Of a stretch of DNA of 64,000 nucleotides, positions 1-12,122 are shown one piece after another (positions within the stretch are counted from its first letter, which is position 1; each line of letters opens with the position of its first letter). The translations under genes and the position numbers were made by a program. The stretch lies in NCBI GenBank assembly GCA_029948255.1, contig JALIZF010001670.1, positions 124,001-188,000 on the forward strand, given 5' to 3'. This stretch comes from Telmatactis stephensoni. Its lineage: Eukaryota > Cnidaria > Anthozoa > Actiniaria > Isophelliidae. Under the pieces are notes generated by a model. That model was given only the letters and a program-made list of their open reading frames with translations. It made no database searches and had not been told where the DNA came from.

Positions 1-131
1 TTTCCTCAAGTGGTTTTCAAACTTTTTCTGGATAATAATTTCTCACCGTTAGAATGTTGTCACCCGTACTAGCAACTCTTGTGCACTGTCTACTGTCTGG
101 TGATTGTCCGGTATTTATATACAAGTTAAGG
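1..131 (-). promoter_or_regulatory. Promoter of an additional Cys-rich peptide gene lying off the left edge
   Basis: Bases 1-131 repeat almost exactly 1809-1939, the DNA directly upstream of the start codon of the Cys-rich peptide gene ending at 702. By alignment, the start codon of another copy would lie about three bases left of the window. A TATA box (TATATAAA on the minus strand) sits at 113-122. The match ends abruptly near 131, where the sequence joins a different part of the repeat unit, so this copy lacks the retrotransposon segment found upstream of the others. Confidence 0.7.
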
Positions 132-701
132 GAGGGAGGGGGGATGATGCAGTTTTGTTAAGATGCTTGTAGTTGCAAACATCAGACTCGTTTACAACTA
201 CGAGCCGCTCAAACCGTTTTGAAAAAAACCTAGAGTCATAAACGTTTCCCGGACGCGATCGGCAAAACAAAATTCCCAATACCCTTCAAGTTTGCACGTA
301 CATAACGTCTGTCAATCTAGCGCTGGCAGTTTCACAAGTGAAGGAATACAGTGTTTTTAAAGTACAGTGTTTTTTATTAGTTAAAACTAATAAATGTGCA
401 CTTAAATGATACTGAACTAGTAATAGATTTACTTTTTCTGCATTAATATAATATATGACAAATACTTCTCGTCTTTAAATAATAACGTATGAGAATGAAT
501 GAGAATGAAAAATGTTCATGGCGAGCTCTGATTGGCTAAGAGAAACTGAACCTTGGTCAGCGGTCGACACTCTCGTAGAAAGGCTGTTTTTGCTTAAGAA
601 TTATTATAAAAATGTCTTCTATTCTATCTAACTGAAGCCAGAAAATACAACGATGCTTGTAGGGGAGCTACTGCATTATTAATCGATATTAGACTTTCAT
701 G

Positions 702-1805
702 TCAGCTACATTTACATCCGATAACTACGTTTTTATTTTGATAGCGAACTCTTATTTCTGTGCACGAGGGACTTTTCCCATTTTTCCTTTTACAGACGTC
801 TGCTGTCACCACTTTCTTACAAGTCACTACTATTATTCCATTGAGTCCAGTGGTAACTTTATCGACACAGTTATGGTTCTGCACGCATGCTTGGGCTGTG
901 ATGTGCTCCATTTGAAACAATAATATAGCAGACAGAAGTACAAATTGTAAAATCTGTAGGATAGAATAGAAAATGAGAAATAAGAAAATGCAGATAAGTG
1001 GGCAACAGGATAAGGCGGACACAGGATGGATAGATGGATGGATAGATAAAGAAATAAACAAATGAATGGATGGATGGATGGATGAATTGAAGCTCCCGAC
1101 AAATATGGATAAATTATTGGATTGATAGATAATTGAATAATGAATGAAAAACGAAGGAATTGACATGGGACCTTTGACACTCACGGAATAATGGATGGAT
1201 AAATAAATGAGCAAATGAAGAAGAATGATATTAAACGACTATATATGAATAATTGGAAATGAGCAAACAGATATGAATGAATAAATGAATAATTGTAACG
1301 CAATATTGTAACGTAATATTTGTAACGCTCATGGATGAATGGGATGATGACGGACGGATGAATGAATGAATGAATGAATGAATGAAGTTTTTTTATTAAG
1401 ATGCAGTCGCTTTACACTCACGGCCACTACATCCAATTTTACTTATTTCTCTACATACAATATGTATAATGTAACACTCGACTCGCATCTGATTTTAATG
1501 AGTAGGAAAATGCTTGAAAAACCCACGCAGCAGATAAAAAAAGATTAACTCAGCGAATAAAACTAATTGTCGTGTCAAAAATCATCGGTCAAAAATCGAT
1601 TGTCCAAATCAGTTCTTGTAATCAATTAAATTTCCGGTTTTACTTTCCGATTCGATCCAATGCGAATCATTGCAAATAGTTTCTGTAGCAAGTTTACTGA
1701 CTTAACATTACTAAGAAAGATAGTGTGAGCATTGAGAAACAAACAAGGAAAGACTGACACTCATACAAAACAATCAAAGATACAACTTACCAAGTATTTG
1801 GCCAT
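702..1805 (-). CDS. Secreted cationic seven-cysteine peptide, copy 1 (unrecognised family)
   Basis: Two exons: 1791-1805 encodes the first five residues (M-A-K-Y-L) and ends at a consensus donor GTAAGTTG; 702-953 follows a pyrimidine-rich acceptor ending CTACAG, in phase 0. The product is 88 aa. Residues 1 to about 27 form a signal peptide (hydrophobic core LLSAILLF, likely cleavage after TAQA), so the 837-bp intron splits the signal sequence. The mature part of about 61 aa is strongly basic and has seven cysteines spaced C-x5-C-x15-C-x8-C-x9-C-x15-C-x-C, ending shortly after the last one. I do not recognise the family. A small, secreted, cationic, Cys-rich and tandemly amplified product is compatible with an antimicrobial, venom-type or signalling peptide, but nothing in the sequence decides. 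Seven cysteines leave one unpaired unless the peptide dimerises. The intron is rich in GGAT/GAAT repeats. Confidence 0.85.
1017..1087. repeat. GGAT-type microsatellite in intron of peptide copy 1
   Basis: Imperfect (GGAT)n lies in the intron just behind the acceptor of exon 2; a second run of GAAT repeats occupies about 1359-1386 of the same intron. Equivalent arrays of different length are present in copy 2 (5805-5876) and copy 3 (12474-12551). On the minus strand they translate as Ser-Ile-His-Pro strings, which explains apparent long ORFs that run into the real exon. Confidence 0.9.
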
Positions 1806-1920
1806 AGTTTTCCTCAAGTGGTTTTCAAACTTTTTCTGGATAATAATTTCTCACCGTTAGAATGTTGTCACCCGTACTAGCAACTCTTGTGCACTGTCTA
1901 CTGTCTGGTGATTGTCCGGT

Positions 1921-1930
1921 ATTTATATAC
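1921..1930 (-). promoter_or_regulatory. TATA box of peptide copy 1
   Basis: The minus strand reads GTATATAAATAC, with the TATA core 116-125 bases upstream of the start codon at 1805. The same box at the same distance is found upstream of copies 2 and 3 and in the partial promoter at the left edge, which supports function. Confidence 0.65.
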
Positions 1931-2865
1931 AAGTTAAGGGTTTTAGTCAGCAAGATTTTTCAGGCAAAAATTCCCGTTATGTCCGATCGCGGAAAATAGA
2001 GCGAGCGTATTTGCTGAAGGAACTCAACTTGGTCGGATGGTAATGGATATTTCGGGAGGTCTTTTCTTATTGCGTCGAGGAAATTACAACCCTGCAAAAC
2101 AATCCAAAACTTAAATTGTACTGGAAATTCTGTAACTCATAGGAAGGGAATTATTTCTTAACGGAGTTTTATGACTCAAGCATGTTTCTTAACGGAATTT
2201 TATGACTCATAGCACACTAAATGTATTTTTTACATTTCAAGAGTAATTAAGGTAAAAGGTAAAGGTAAAGCACTATATTTAACGTCGGAAGTTAATTCTT
2301 GATCAGCTAGAAGCAAAGCTAGAAGCTGGTCTCCCAGGAAGAAATGTTTCGCTTTCAAACTTGGAAACATGGCAGAATTTGTCGATGTTCTAAAATGTTC
2401 ATTGACGCTTGGTCACGTGACCATCCACGGAATATAGAAAATGCCAAACATTCAATGAAAAATTCACTTTGAAATATGTTTCTTCAGTAGTGTGGAAAGC
2501 TGTTACCTAAACATTTCAAAACGTCATCCCTCTTTGCCTTCAAAAAACATCTCAAAAAAATTTCTAGGTGACTCGCAAAATTAAAAACAATTAGCAATCA
2601 CCTATACCTCATGTATTTTAAGTTCCTATTTCTAAAAATTGATACGTTCTAAATAATCACTGTACAATTTATCATGTATATATTGTTTTCATTTTTTCTG
2701 CTCTTCACCTTCATATATGTGTATATATATATATTAGTTGCAGTAGACGACTCGATAACTATGGCTACTTCAGCTACATGCGCACTAACTTCAGTAAATC
2801 CTATATACTTAACCGTTTAACTAACTAGTTGTATATATATTATTGAATAATTGTGTAAAATTGTA

Positions 2866-4328
2866 AATATAAGGTTAAGGTTGCTTGGGTTTGAGTTTTA
2901 CCGTTATCGTCAAAGTGAAACCTGTGACTCAGTGGAAACCCCGCTTAGAACTTGCATTCAGACGGACTTAAATCCAATCATTCGACCGATGCAAATTGCG
3001 ATTCCTAAGAAAAATGCCTCGAATTTAATGATCAACTCCATTTTCTTGCAAGTCGTCGAAGAATACGAACCACTGGAAATCGAGCATGATAGTGTTGAGT
3101 TTGTTGTCCCCCAGGACTTCCTGTTGACTACCGAGGAGGTTTCGGGAATGCTAAGTCGTCTTAGTAGTAAAAAGCCCTTTGGTCCTGAGCCAATCCACAT
3201 TGTTGTCCTGAAGGAGATGTCTTCACTCCTGACATCACCCTTGGCGCACATCTTTAACTCTGCATTAATTGAGGGTCGCTTCCCCGCTCAATGGAAACCT
3301 GTCGAAGTTTGTCCAATTTGTCCCAAGAAATCTCGTGTTCAAGATCTTGAGAAAGACCTACGCCCAATTTCACTTACCTCTCCTGTTGGGAAAATGTATG
3401 AGAGACACCTTAATTCTCTCCTCATCACTGAAACAGATTGGAACATCGATATGGACGAACGTCACTTTGGCTCCGTCAAGGGCTCATCAACAACATGCGC
3501 ACTGGTAGATCTGATGAACTTTTTACTTTCATCAACTGATGACCAAATTAATGCAGTGAGACTCTATTCCTTCTCATGGCGAATTCTCTTGCTCATCGTG
3601 AAAGTTGGCGTTATGGAAATATATGGACGACATTACTGTTGGTGAAACCTTTCGCGCTGACTTCAACACCACCAGCTCCCTACAAGAAAGCTCGGACAAT
3701 ATCTGTCGTGAGGTAAGTGAAAAGAGAATGCAACCTAACCCTACCAAATGCAAGGAGATGCAGATATGCTTTAAGAGCAAACCACCTGGTATTGACAACA
3801 TTGTTCTCGACGATTCACCAATTGATAGAGTAAGCTCCTTTACGTTACTAGGTTTGCATGCTTCTTCCAACCTCAAGTGGAACGATCATATTGAGGCTGT
3901 AACAAAGAAAGCTGCTAAGAGAATTTACTCAGTTGGATTCCTGAAAAGAGCAAGCGTGTCTGAATTTGACCTGGTAACCTTCTACACAACTTGTATCAGG
4001 TCAGTGCTTGAGTACGCATGCCCAGCATGGTTTTACAGTTCACCACAGTATTTGCTAGATCAACTCGAAGCCATCCAACGTCGAACCATGAGAGTCGACA
4101 TATACCTAGCTGAATGCATGTCGTTACCGTGAAGCCTGTTCACAAGCAGCAATACCACCATTAAAAACGAGACTACAAGAACGCTGTGAGTCATTTTTCA
4201 AGTCCATCCAGGACAAGATCTATGTACCACAAGATCTATGTCAAGAGGCATGGAGTTCAAGATCCCCAAAGAATAACTTTATCCTCCAAGCAGCTAGTTC
4301 TTGGAACAGCAAAATAAGGGAACGTTGA
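2866..4328 (+). mobile_element. Degenerate non-LTR retrotransposon reverse transcriptase, unit A
   Basis: Translated in pieces, this stretch gives the N-terminal fingers/palm of a non-LTR reverse transcriptase (a KPFGPEPI..LKE block, then DLRPISLTSPVGKMYE, then HFGSVKGSSTTCALVDL) up to about 3545. A deletion follows that removes the first catalytic Asp region. In a second frame come the active-site box Y-M-D-D (3620-3631) and the thumb region (PTKCKEM, SSFTLLGLHASSNLKWNDHI, SVLEYACPAWF), ending with the typical C-terminus SWNSKIRER and a stop near 4328. Frameshifts and the central deletion make it non-functional. The block order fits the CR1/L2/jockey-like group; I cannot assign a clade. It lacks a visible endonuclease domain, so it is 5' truncated. 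Confidence 0.85.
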
Positions 4329-4665
4329 CTTATCATGACTTAAATTATTCGTAACATAGAAACCATGAGTCGTAACATATAAAAGAAATATTTATTTTGC
4401 AACTCTTTACATTTGACATGATTGGCAAAATAGCCTTAATCTTTGAAAGCTTTGCCCTAGTGCTTGATAGTCATCCATCACAACTGAACAACAAATCGCG
4501 AGAACTTAAAGAGTTTTGTGAATTTTGTTTGTTACTATAGCAACTGCGTACGTACGGAACATTTGCACTACTCGTTGTCAGGTACCGGAAGATTGGGGGA
4601 AGGGGGAGGAGGACGATGCCGTTTCGTTAAGCCGCTTGTAGTCAGACTCATTTACAACTACGAGC

Positions 4666-4713
4666 CAAGAGACCATAATACTAAGATCTTACTATGAATA
4701 TTATGGTCTCTTG
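4666..4713. repeat. Ends-only remnant of a short inverted-repeat transposon
   Basis: A 48-bp imperfect palindrome has ends AAGAGACCATAATACTA and its complement. The same ends bound a 287-bp element at 40256-40542, so this looks like a minimal or internally deleted member. A second copy sits in the next unit at about 11128-11175. Confidence 0.5.
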
Positions 4714-5456
4714 CACCAACCTGAAAACGAAAACTGCGTTGTTTTCCATTAAAGAATCGTAGTGATCCGCCATTTTGTCGTCCACAAAAATACCAGACAT
4801 CTAAAGCATCCATTTCCATGAGTTGATTTTGCCAAGTAAATGCAGAATTTTTAATGAAATACTGACAACTAAGAATCATACTTTCTTTGGGGATGATTAT
4901 TTCCAAGCTTGTGCGGGGATATCAGCTTTAGTTTTTTAATATAAACCGAATAACAAAGGAGTGGCTGACTAGCTGGACTAGGATTCTTTAGGAAAAGTCT
5001 TTGAAAAACCCTAGAGACATAGACGTTCCCCGGATCGACGCGTTCGGCAAAACAAAATTCCCAATACCCTTCAAGTTTGCACGTACATAACATCTGTCAA
5101 TCTAGCGCTGGCAGTTTCACACGCGAAGCGGGAATACAGTGTTTAACTAATAAATATGTACTCAAATGATACTGATGTAGTAATAGCTTTACTTTTTCTC
5201 CATTAATATATTAATATATGACATAAATACTTCTCGTCTTTAAATAATAACGTATGAGAATGAAAAATGTTTATGGCGAGCTCTGATTGGCTAAGAGAAA
5301 CTGAACCTTGGTCAGCGGTCGACACTCTCGTAGAAAGGCTGTTTTTGCTTAAGAATTATTATAAAAATGTCTTCTGTTCTATCTAACTGAAACCAGAAAT
5401 TACAACGATGCTTGTAGGGGAGCTACTGCATTATTAATCGAGATTAGACTTTCAAG

Positions 5457-6593
5457 TCAGCTACATTTACATCCGATAACTACGTTTTTATTTTGATAGC
5501 GAACTCTTATTTCTGTGCACGAGGGACTTTTTCCATTTTTCCTTTTACAGACGTCTGCTGTCACCACTTTTTTACAAGTCACTACCATTATTCCTTTGAG
5601 TCCAACAGATGCTTTATCGACACAGTTATGGTTCTGCACGCATGCTTGGGCCGTGATGTGCTCCATTTGAAACAATAATATAGCAGACAGAAGTGCAAAT
5701 TGTAAAATCTGTAGGATAGAATAGAAAATGAGAAACAAGAAAATGCAGGTAATTCCATTACCTGGAAAATGAAGATAAGTGGGCAACAGGATAAGGCGGA
5801 CACAGGATGGATAGATGGATGGATAGATAAAGAAAGAAAGAAATGAATGAATGGGTGGATGGATGGATGGATGAATTGAAGCTCCCGACAAATATGGATA
5901 AATTATTGGATTGATAGATAATTGAATAATGAATGAAAAACAAACGAATTGACATGCGACCTTTGACAGTTACGGAATAATGGATGGATAAATGAATGAG
6001 CAAATGAATAAGAATGATATTAAACGAGTAGATATGAATAATTGGAAATAAGCTAACAGATATGAATGAATAAATGAATAATTGTAACGCAATATTTGTA
6101 ACGTAATATTTGTAACGCTCATGGATGAATGGGATGATGACGGACGGATGAATGAATATGAATGAATGAAGTTTTTTTTATTAAGATGCAGTCGCTTTAC
6201 ACTCACGGCCACTACATCCAATTTTACTTATTTCTCTACATACAATATGTATAATGTAACACTCGACTCGCATCTGATTTTAATGAGTAGGAAAATGCTT
6301 AAAAAAATCCATGCAGAAGATAAAAAAAATGATTAACTCAGCGAATAAAGCCAATTGTCGTGTCAAAAATCATCGGTCAAAAATCGATCGTCCAAATCAG
6401 TTCTTGTAATCAATAAAATTTCCGGTTTTACTTTCCGATTCGATCCAATGCGAATCATTGCAAATAGTTTCTGTAGCAAGTTAACTGACTTAACATTACT
6501 AAGAAAGATAGTGTGAGCATTGAGAAACAAACAAGGAAAGACTGACACTCATACAAAACAATCAAAGATACAACTTACCAAGCATTTGGCCAT
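5457..6593 (-). CDS. Secreted cationic seven-cysteine peptide, copy 2
   Basis: The structure matches the copy ending at 702: exon 1 6579-6593 (M-A-K-C-L, donor GTAAGTTG), an 870-bp intron, then exon 2 5457-5708 in phase 0. The product is 88 aa with the signal peptide split by the intron and the same seven-cysteine pattern. Relative to copy 1, the mature part changes mainly between the second and third cysteines (A-S-V-G-L-K-G-I-M here against V-T-T-G-L-N-G-I-I). The block from the third cysteine to the end is identical in protein. Residue 4 is Cys instead of Tyr, inside the signal peptide. The reading frame and both splice sites are intact, so it is probably functional. No function is assigned. 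Confidence 0.85.
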
Positions 6594-6710
6594 AGTTTTC
6601 CTTAAGTGGTTTTCAAACATTTTCTGGATAATAATTTCTCACCGTTAGAATGTTGTCACCCGTATAGTAGCAACTCTTGTGCACTGTCTACTGTCTGGTG
6701 ATTGTCCGGT

Positions 6711-6720
6711 ATTTATATAC
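6711..6720 (-). promoter_or_regulatory. TATA box of peptide copy 2
   Basis: GTATATAAATAC on the minus strand, 118-127 bases upstream of the start codon at 6593, conserved with the other copies. Confidence 0.65.
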
Positions 6721-7499
6721 AAGTTAAGGGTTTTAGTCAGCAAGATTTTTCAGGAAAAAATTCCCGTTATGTCCGATCGCGGAAAATAGAGCGAGCGTAT
6801 TTGCTGAAGGAACTCAGCTTCGTCGGATGGTAATGGATATTTCGGGAGGTCTTTTCTTATTGCGTCGAGGAAATTACAACCCTGCAAAACAATCCAAAAC
6901 TTAAATTGTACTGGAAATTCTGTAACTCATAGGAAGGGAATTATTTCTTAACGGAGTTTTATGACTCAAGCATGTTTCTTAACGGAATTTTATGACTCAT
7001 AGCACACTAAATGTATTTTTTACATTTCAAGAGTAATTAAGGTAAAAGGTAAAGGTAAAGCACTATATTTAACGTCGGAAGTTAATTCCTGATCAGCTAG
7101 AAGCAAAGCTAGAAGCTGGTTTCCCAGGAAGAAATGTTTCGCTTTCAAACTTGGAAACATGGCAGAATTTGTCGATGTTCTAAAATGTTCATTGACGTTT
7201 GGTCACGTGACCATCCACGTAATATAGAAAATGCCAAAAATTCAATGAAAAATTCACTTTGAAATATGTTTCTTCAGTAGTGTGGAAAGCTGTTACCTAA
7301 ACATTTCAAAACGTCATCCCTCTTTACCTTCAAAAAACATCTCAAAAAATTTCTAGCTGACTCGCAAAATTAAAAACAATTTGCAATCACCTATATCTAT
7401 AATTTAAGTTGCTATTTCTGAAACTCGATACGTTCTAAATTATCACTGTACAATTTATCATGTATATATTGTTTCTATTTTTCTGCTCTTCACCATATA

Positions 7500-7815
7500 T
7501 ATATATATAAAATATTTGAGATATAACGCGCGCGCAGATTGGCTGGCTACCATGTTTATATCAGAGGACAGGTACATGGCTCGCTCACAAGACGTCAAAA
7601 ATATTTTATAAAAGCAATATAAAACGATGGCTTATGTCTCTGTTCTCTGATATAAACACTTTGCAAGATGTAGAGCACTCAAAAAGCAAGAGAAATACTC
7701 TGCTACGCCTCGTGTTCCTAAGCTTGCTTTTCTCTTGCTCTACATCTTCCATCGTGTTTATATCACAGTACAGAGACATGCACGCTCTTTTTATTTTCCT
7801 TAAATATATATTTTA
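7500..7815. mobile_element. Insert specific to unit B, possible small transposon
   Basis: Unit A runs directly from the TATATA tract near 2730 into TTAGTTGCAGTAG, whereas unit B has about 300 extra bases here. The insert contains internal inverted repeats (AAGATGTAGAGCA..CTTGCTCTACATCTT near 7665 and 7745; GTTTATATCAGAG..CTCTGATATAAAC). No coding capacity is evident. Target duplication could not be resolved because the site is a TA repeat. Confidence 0.45.
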
Positions 7816-7949
7816 CTTGCAGTAGCCGACTCGAAAGCTCTGGCTACTTTGGCTACTGCGCACTAACTTTGTAAATCCTATATACTTTACCGTTTAATAA
7901 CTAACTAGTTGTATATATATATATTATTGAATAATTGTGTAAAATTGTA

Positions 7950-10797
7950 AATATAAGGTTAAGGTTGCTTGGATTTGAGTTTATTACTGTTATCGTCAAA
8001 GTGAAACCTGCGACTCAGTGGAAACCCCGCTGGAAACTTGCATTCAGACAGACTTATATCATTCGACCGATACAAATTGCGATTCCTAAGAAAAAAGGCC
8101 TCGAATTTAAAGATCAAATCCATTTTCTTGCAAGTCGTCGCAGAATACGAACCACTGGAAATCGAGCATGATAGTACTGAGTTTGTTGTCCCCCAGGACT
8201 TCCTGTTGACTACCGAGGAGGTTTCAACAACGTTAAGTCGACTTAGCAGTAAAAAGTCCTTTGGTCCTGAGCTCGGCAATCCCCATTGTTGTCCTGAAGG
8301 AGATGTCTTCACTCCTGGCATCACCCTTGGCGCACATCTTTAACTGTGCATTAATTGAGGGTCACATCCCCGCTCAATGGAAACCTGCTGAAGTTTGTCC
8401 AATTTGTCCCAAGACATCTCGTGTTCAGCATATGGAGAATTTGTCTGCGCATGCGTGTATTTTTGGTTTAAAAATCTTTTGCATGTTGAATGTGGGAATT
8501 TTATTCTGACATGGAACATTTCATTGGCAATCTCATTCTTCGAAATTATGTTCAAGTACCGAAATGCTGATATGTTAGCAGTCTACCTACCGCTAGAGTG
8601 TTGTGGATAATTATTTTAATCGAAGGCAATGCAGATGGAGAAATATCACGGGTCAAACTCAGGCCAAAAGCGGAGAAGGGGCCAGAACCTCGTACTCTCG
8701 AGTACAATTTTGGGCGCTAAGTTCAAAATAAGGTAAAGCTGTTAGTAGAAGTCATTACTAACTTGTTAAAGTGTGGATTGAATGTGATAAGGACGTTATA
8801 GGCTTCCGCGATCGTCAAATAATTCGCCATGTTTACCTCAATAAAGCACTTTTTGGCTCGAAAATGTCGCATATTCAAACTCGAAATACAAGAACTTGTA
8901 GAGCGTGCACCAAAAAAATTATTAAAGCATGAGCTTTTTCCATGTTTAATTTTTGTAACTCAAAGCTTTCTCGGACATAAAACGTGGTCCGCGGGTAAGA
9001 TTGCAAGCAGTTTTGGAAGCGTGGTTTAAAGCACGTATTTACTCAAGTCAACATGCGAATTCCAGCGAGCGATTAATTCTTCAAGAATTGTATACAAAAA
9101 ATGGCTTGATACGAAATGACCTCTATACCTTCTCTAATATTGAAGTGGGCAATTATTTCCTTGATAGATGTAGCAGATGATAGAATATAATTGGTAAAAT
9201 TTCTGGAATTTATCACTCTGGAATAAGGCCTGAAACCATGTTGTAAACACTGCTTGAAATAAGTGCCAGGGACCGCGTGTTTCTACTAACAAAGCTCAGT
9301 ATTGCAAAGAGTGAACATAGAAAAAGGTAATCTTTCAATAATTTTTTTGGTGCACGCTCTACAAGTTCTTGTATTTCTAGTTTGAATATGCGACATTTTC
9401 GAGCCAAAAAGTGCTTTATTGAGGTAAACATGGCGAATTATTTGACGATCGCGGAAGCCTATAACGTCCTTATCACATTCAATCCACAATTTAACAAGTT
9501 AGTAATGACTTCTACTAACAGCTTTACCTTATTTTTGAACTTAGCGCCCAAAATTGTACTCGAAAGTACGAGGTTCTGGTCCCTTCTCCGCTTTTGGCCT
9601 GAGTTTGACCGTGATATTTCTCCATCTGCATTGTCTTCGATTAAAATAATTATCCACAACACTCTAGCAGTAGGTAGACTGCTTACGTATCAGCATTTCG
9701 GTACTTGAACATAATTTCGAAGAATGAGATTGCCAATGAAATGTTCCATGTCAGAATAAAATTCCCACATTCAACATGCAAAAGATTTTTAAACCAAAAA
9801 TACACGCATGCGCAGACAAATTCTCTATATGCTCTCGTGTTCAAGATCTTGAGAAAGACCTACGCCCAATTTCACTTACCTGTCCTGTTGGGAAAATGTA
9901 TGAGAGACACCTTAATTCTCTCCTCATCAAACAGATTAGAACATCGATATGGACGAACGTCACTTTGGCTCCGTCAAGGGCTCAGCAACAGCATGCGCAC
10001 TGGTAGATCTTATGAACTTTTTACTCTCATCAACTGATGACCCAAATAATGCAGTAAGACTCTATTCCTTCTCATGGCGAATTCTCTTGCTCATCGTGAA
10101 AGTTGGCGTAATGGAAATATATGGACGACATTACTATTGGTGAGACCTTTCGCGCTGACTTGTCGTGAGGTAAGTGAAAAGAGAATGCAGCTTAACCCTA
10201 CCAAATGCAAGGAGATGCTAATATGCTTTAAGAGCAAACCACCTGGAATTGACAACATTGTTCTCGATGATTCACCAATTGATAGAGTAAGCTCCTTTAC
10301 ATTACTAGGTTTGGCATGCTTCTTCCAACCTCAAGTGGAACGATCATATTGAGGCTGTAACAAAGAAAGCTGCTAATTAAGAGAATTTACTCAGTTGGAT
10401 TCCTGAAAAGAGCAAGCGTGTCTGAACTTGACCTGGTAACCTTCTACACAACTTGTATCAGGTCAGTGCTTGAGTACGCATGCCCAGCATGGTTTTACAG
10501 TTCACCACAGTATTTGCTAGATCAACTCGAAGCCATCCAACGTCGAACCATGAGAGTCGACATATACCTAGCTGAATGCATGTAGTTACCGCGAAGCCTG
10601 TTCACAAGCAGCAATACCACCATTAAAAACGAGACTACAAGAACGCTGTGAGTCATTTTTCAAGTCCATCCAGGACAAGATCTATGCACCACAAGATCTA
10701 TGTCAAGAGGCATGGAGTTCAAGATCCCCAAAGAATAACTTTAGCATCCAAGCAGCCAATTCATGGAACAGCAAAATAAGGGAACGCTGATTTATCA
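7950..10797 (+). mobile_element. Degenerate non-LTR reverse transcriptase, unit B, split by an insertion
   Basis: This is the paralogue of the unit A remnant. The 5' part (7950-8427) includes the TTEEVS..LSSKKSFGPE block, and the 3' part (9844-10797) resumes at DLEKDLRPISL and ends at NSWNSKIRER plus a stop. The fold-back element at 8428-9832 separates the halves. Extra damage beyond unit A includes frameshifts near 8275 and 9925, loss of the segment preceding the PTKCKEM block near 10160, an insertion near 10375 and a premature stop near 10580. The copy is non-functional. Confidence 0.85.
8428..9832. mobile_element. 1405-bp fold-back element with ~500-bp inverted arms and 11-bp target duplication
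   Basis: The ends are GCATATGGAGAATTTGTCTG and the near-perfect inverse at 9832. The arms extend about 500 bp (8428-8928 against 9332-9832, reverse complement) around a unique core of about 400 bp. The flanks are an exact 11-bp direct repeat, TCTCGTGTTCA (8417-8427 and 9833-9843). The paralogous site in unit A (around 3341) is empty with one copy of that word, which proves insertion. Long arms and a 9-11-bp duplication are typical of Mutator-like or fold-back elements (established); assignment here is inference. No transposase ORF is present; short ORFs in the arms are mirror images of each other. Confidence 0.85.
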
Positions 10798-12122
10798 TGA
10801 CTTAAATTATTCGTAACATAGAAACCATGAGTCGTAACATATAGAAGAAATATTTATTTTGCAACTCTTTACATTTAACATGATTGGCAAAATAGCCTTA
10901 ATCTTTGAAAGCTTTGCCCTAGTGCTTGATAGTCATCCATCACAACTGAACAACAAATCGCGAGAACTTAAAGGGTTTTGTGAATTTTGTTTGTTACTAT
11001 AGCAACTGCGTACGTACGGAACATTTGCACTACTCGTTGTCAGGTACCGGAAGATTGGGGGAAGGGGGAGTAGGACGATGCCGTTTCGTTAAGCCGCTTG
11101 TAGTCAGACTCATTTACAACTACGAGCCAAGAGACCATAATACTAAGATCTTCATTAATATTATGGTCTCTTGCACCAACCTGAAAACGAAAACTATGTT
11201 GTTTTCCATTAAAGAATCGTAGTGATCCGCCATTTTGTCGTCCACAAAAATACCAGACATCCAAAGCATCCATTTCCATGAGTTGATTTTGCCAAGTAAA
11301 TGCAGAATTTTTAATGAAATATTGACAACTAAGAATCATACTTTCTTTGGGGATGATTATTTCCAAGCTTGTGTTGGGATATCAGCTTTAGTTTTTTAAT
11401 ATAAACAATAACAAAGGAGTGGCTGACTAGCTGGACTAGGATTCTTTAGGAAAAGACTTTGAAAATCTAGAGTCATAGACGTTCCCCGGACGCGTTCGGC
11501 AAAACAAAATTCCCAATTACCCTTCAAGTTTGCACGTACATAACGTCTGTCAATCTAGCGCTGGCAGTTTCACAAGTGAAGGAATACAGTGTTTAACTAA
11601 ATAAATATGTACTGAAATGATACTGATCTAGTAATAGATTTACTTTTTCTGCATTAATATAATACAAGACATAAATACTTCTCGTCTTTAAATAATAACG
11701 TTAAGTACGTTTCTAGTAACTAGAAAAGGTTCCAACCATTTTCCAAGATTGCGGATTGATACTGTACCACAATACCTTGCAAAGCATCTTACATCTTGTG
11801 AATCGTGACCGAAAAGGATTATGGTAAGAATATACGATCCGCTATCTTTTAAGTTCAGCTGTTGTGAAACGGTTCTTAAGGAACGCAGGCTCATGAAACA
11901 ATTTCGTCCGGCAGTCGATCCAATGAGAATGAAGAACGTTTATGGTGAGCTCTGATTGGCTGAGAGAAACTGAACCTTGGTCAGCGGTCGACACTTTCGT
12001 AGAAAGGCTGTTTTTGCTTAATTATTATAAAAATGTCTTCTGTTCCATCTAACTGAAGCCAGAAAATACAACGACGCTTGTAGGGGAGCTACTGCATTAT
12101 TAATCGAGATTAGACTTTCATG

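Noticed and set aside
960..1214. Minus-strand extension of the peptide ORF into Ser-Ile-His-Pro repeats
   Set aside because: It is a translation of the intronic GGAT microsatellite and of the intron end. A clear acceptor (CTACAG) and the matching first exon at 1791-1805 show the true structure; the same applies to copies 2 and 3.
8829..9489. Pair of identical ORFs (MFTSIKHFLARK...) on opposite strands
   Set aside because: They are the two arms of the fold-back element read in opposite directions, without any transposase motif.
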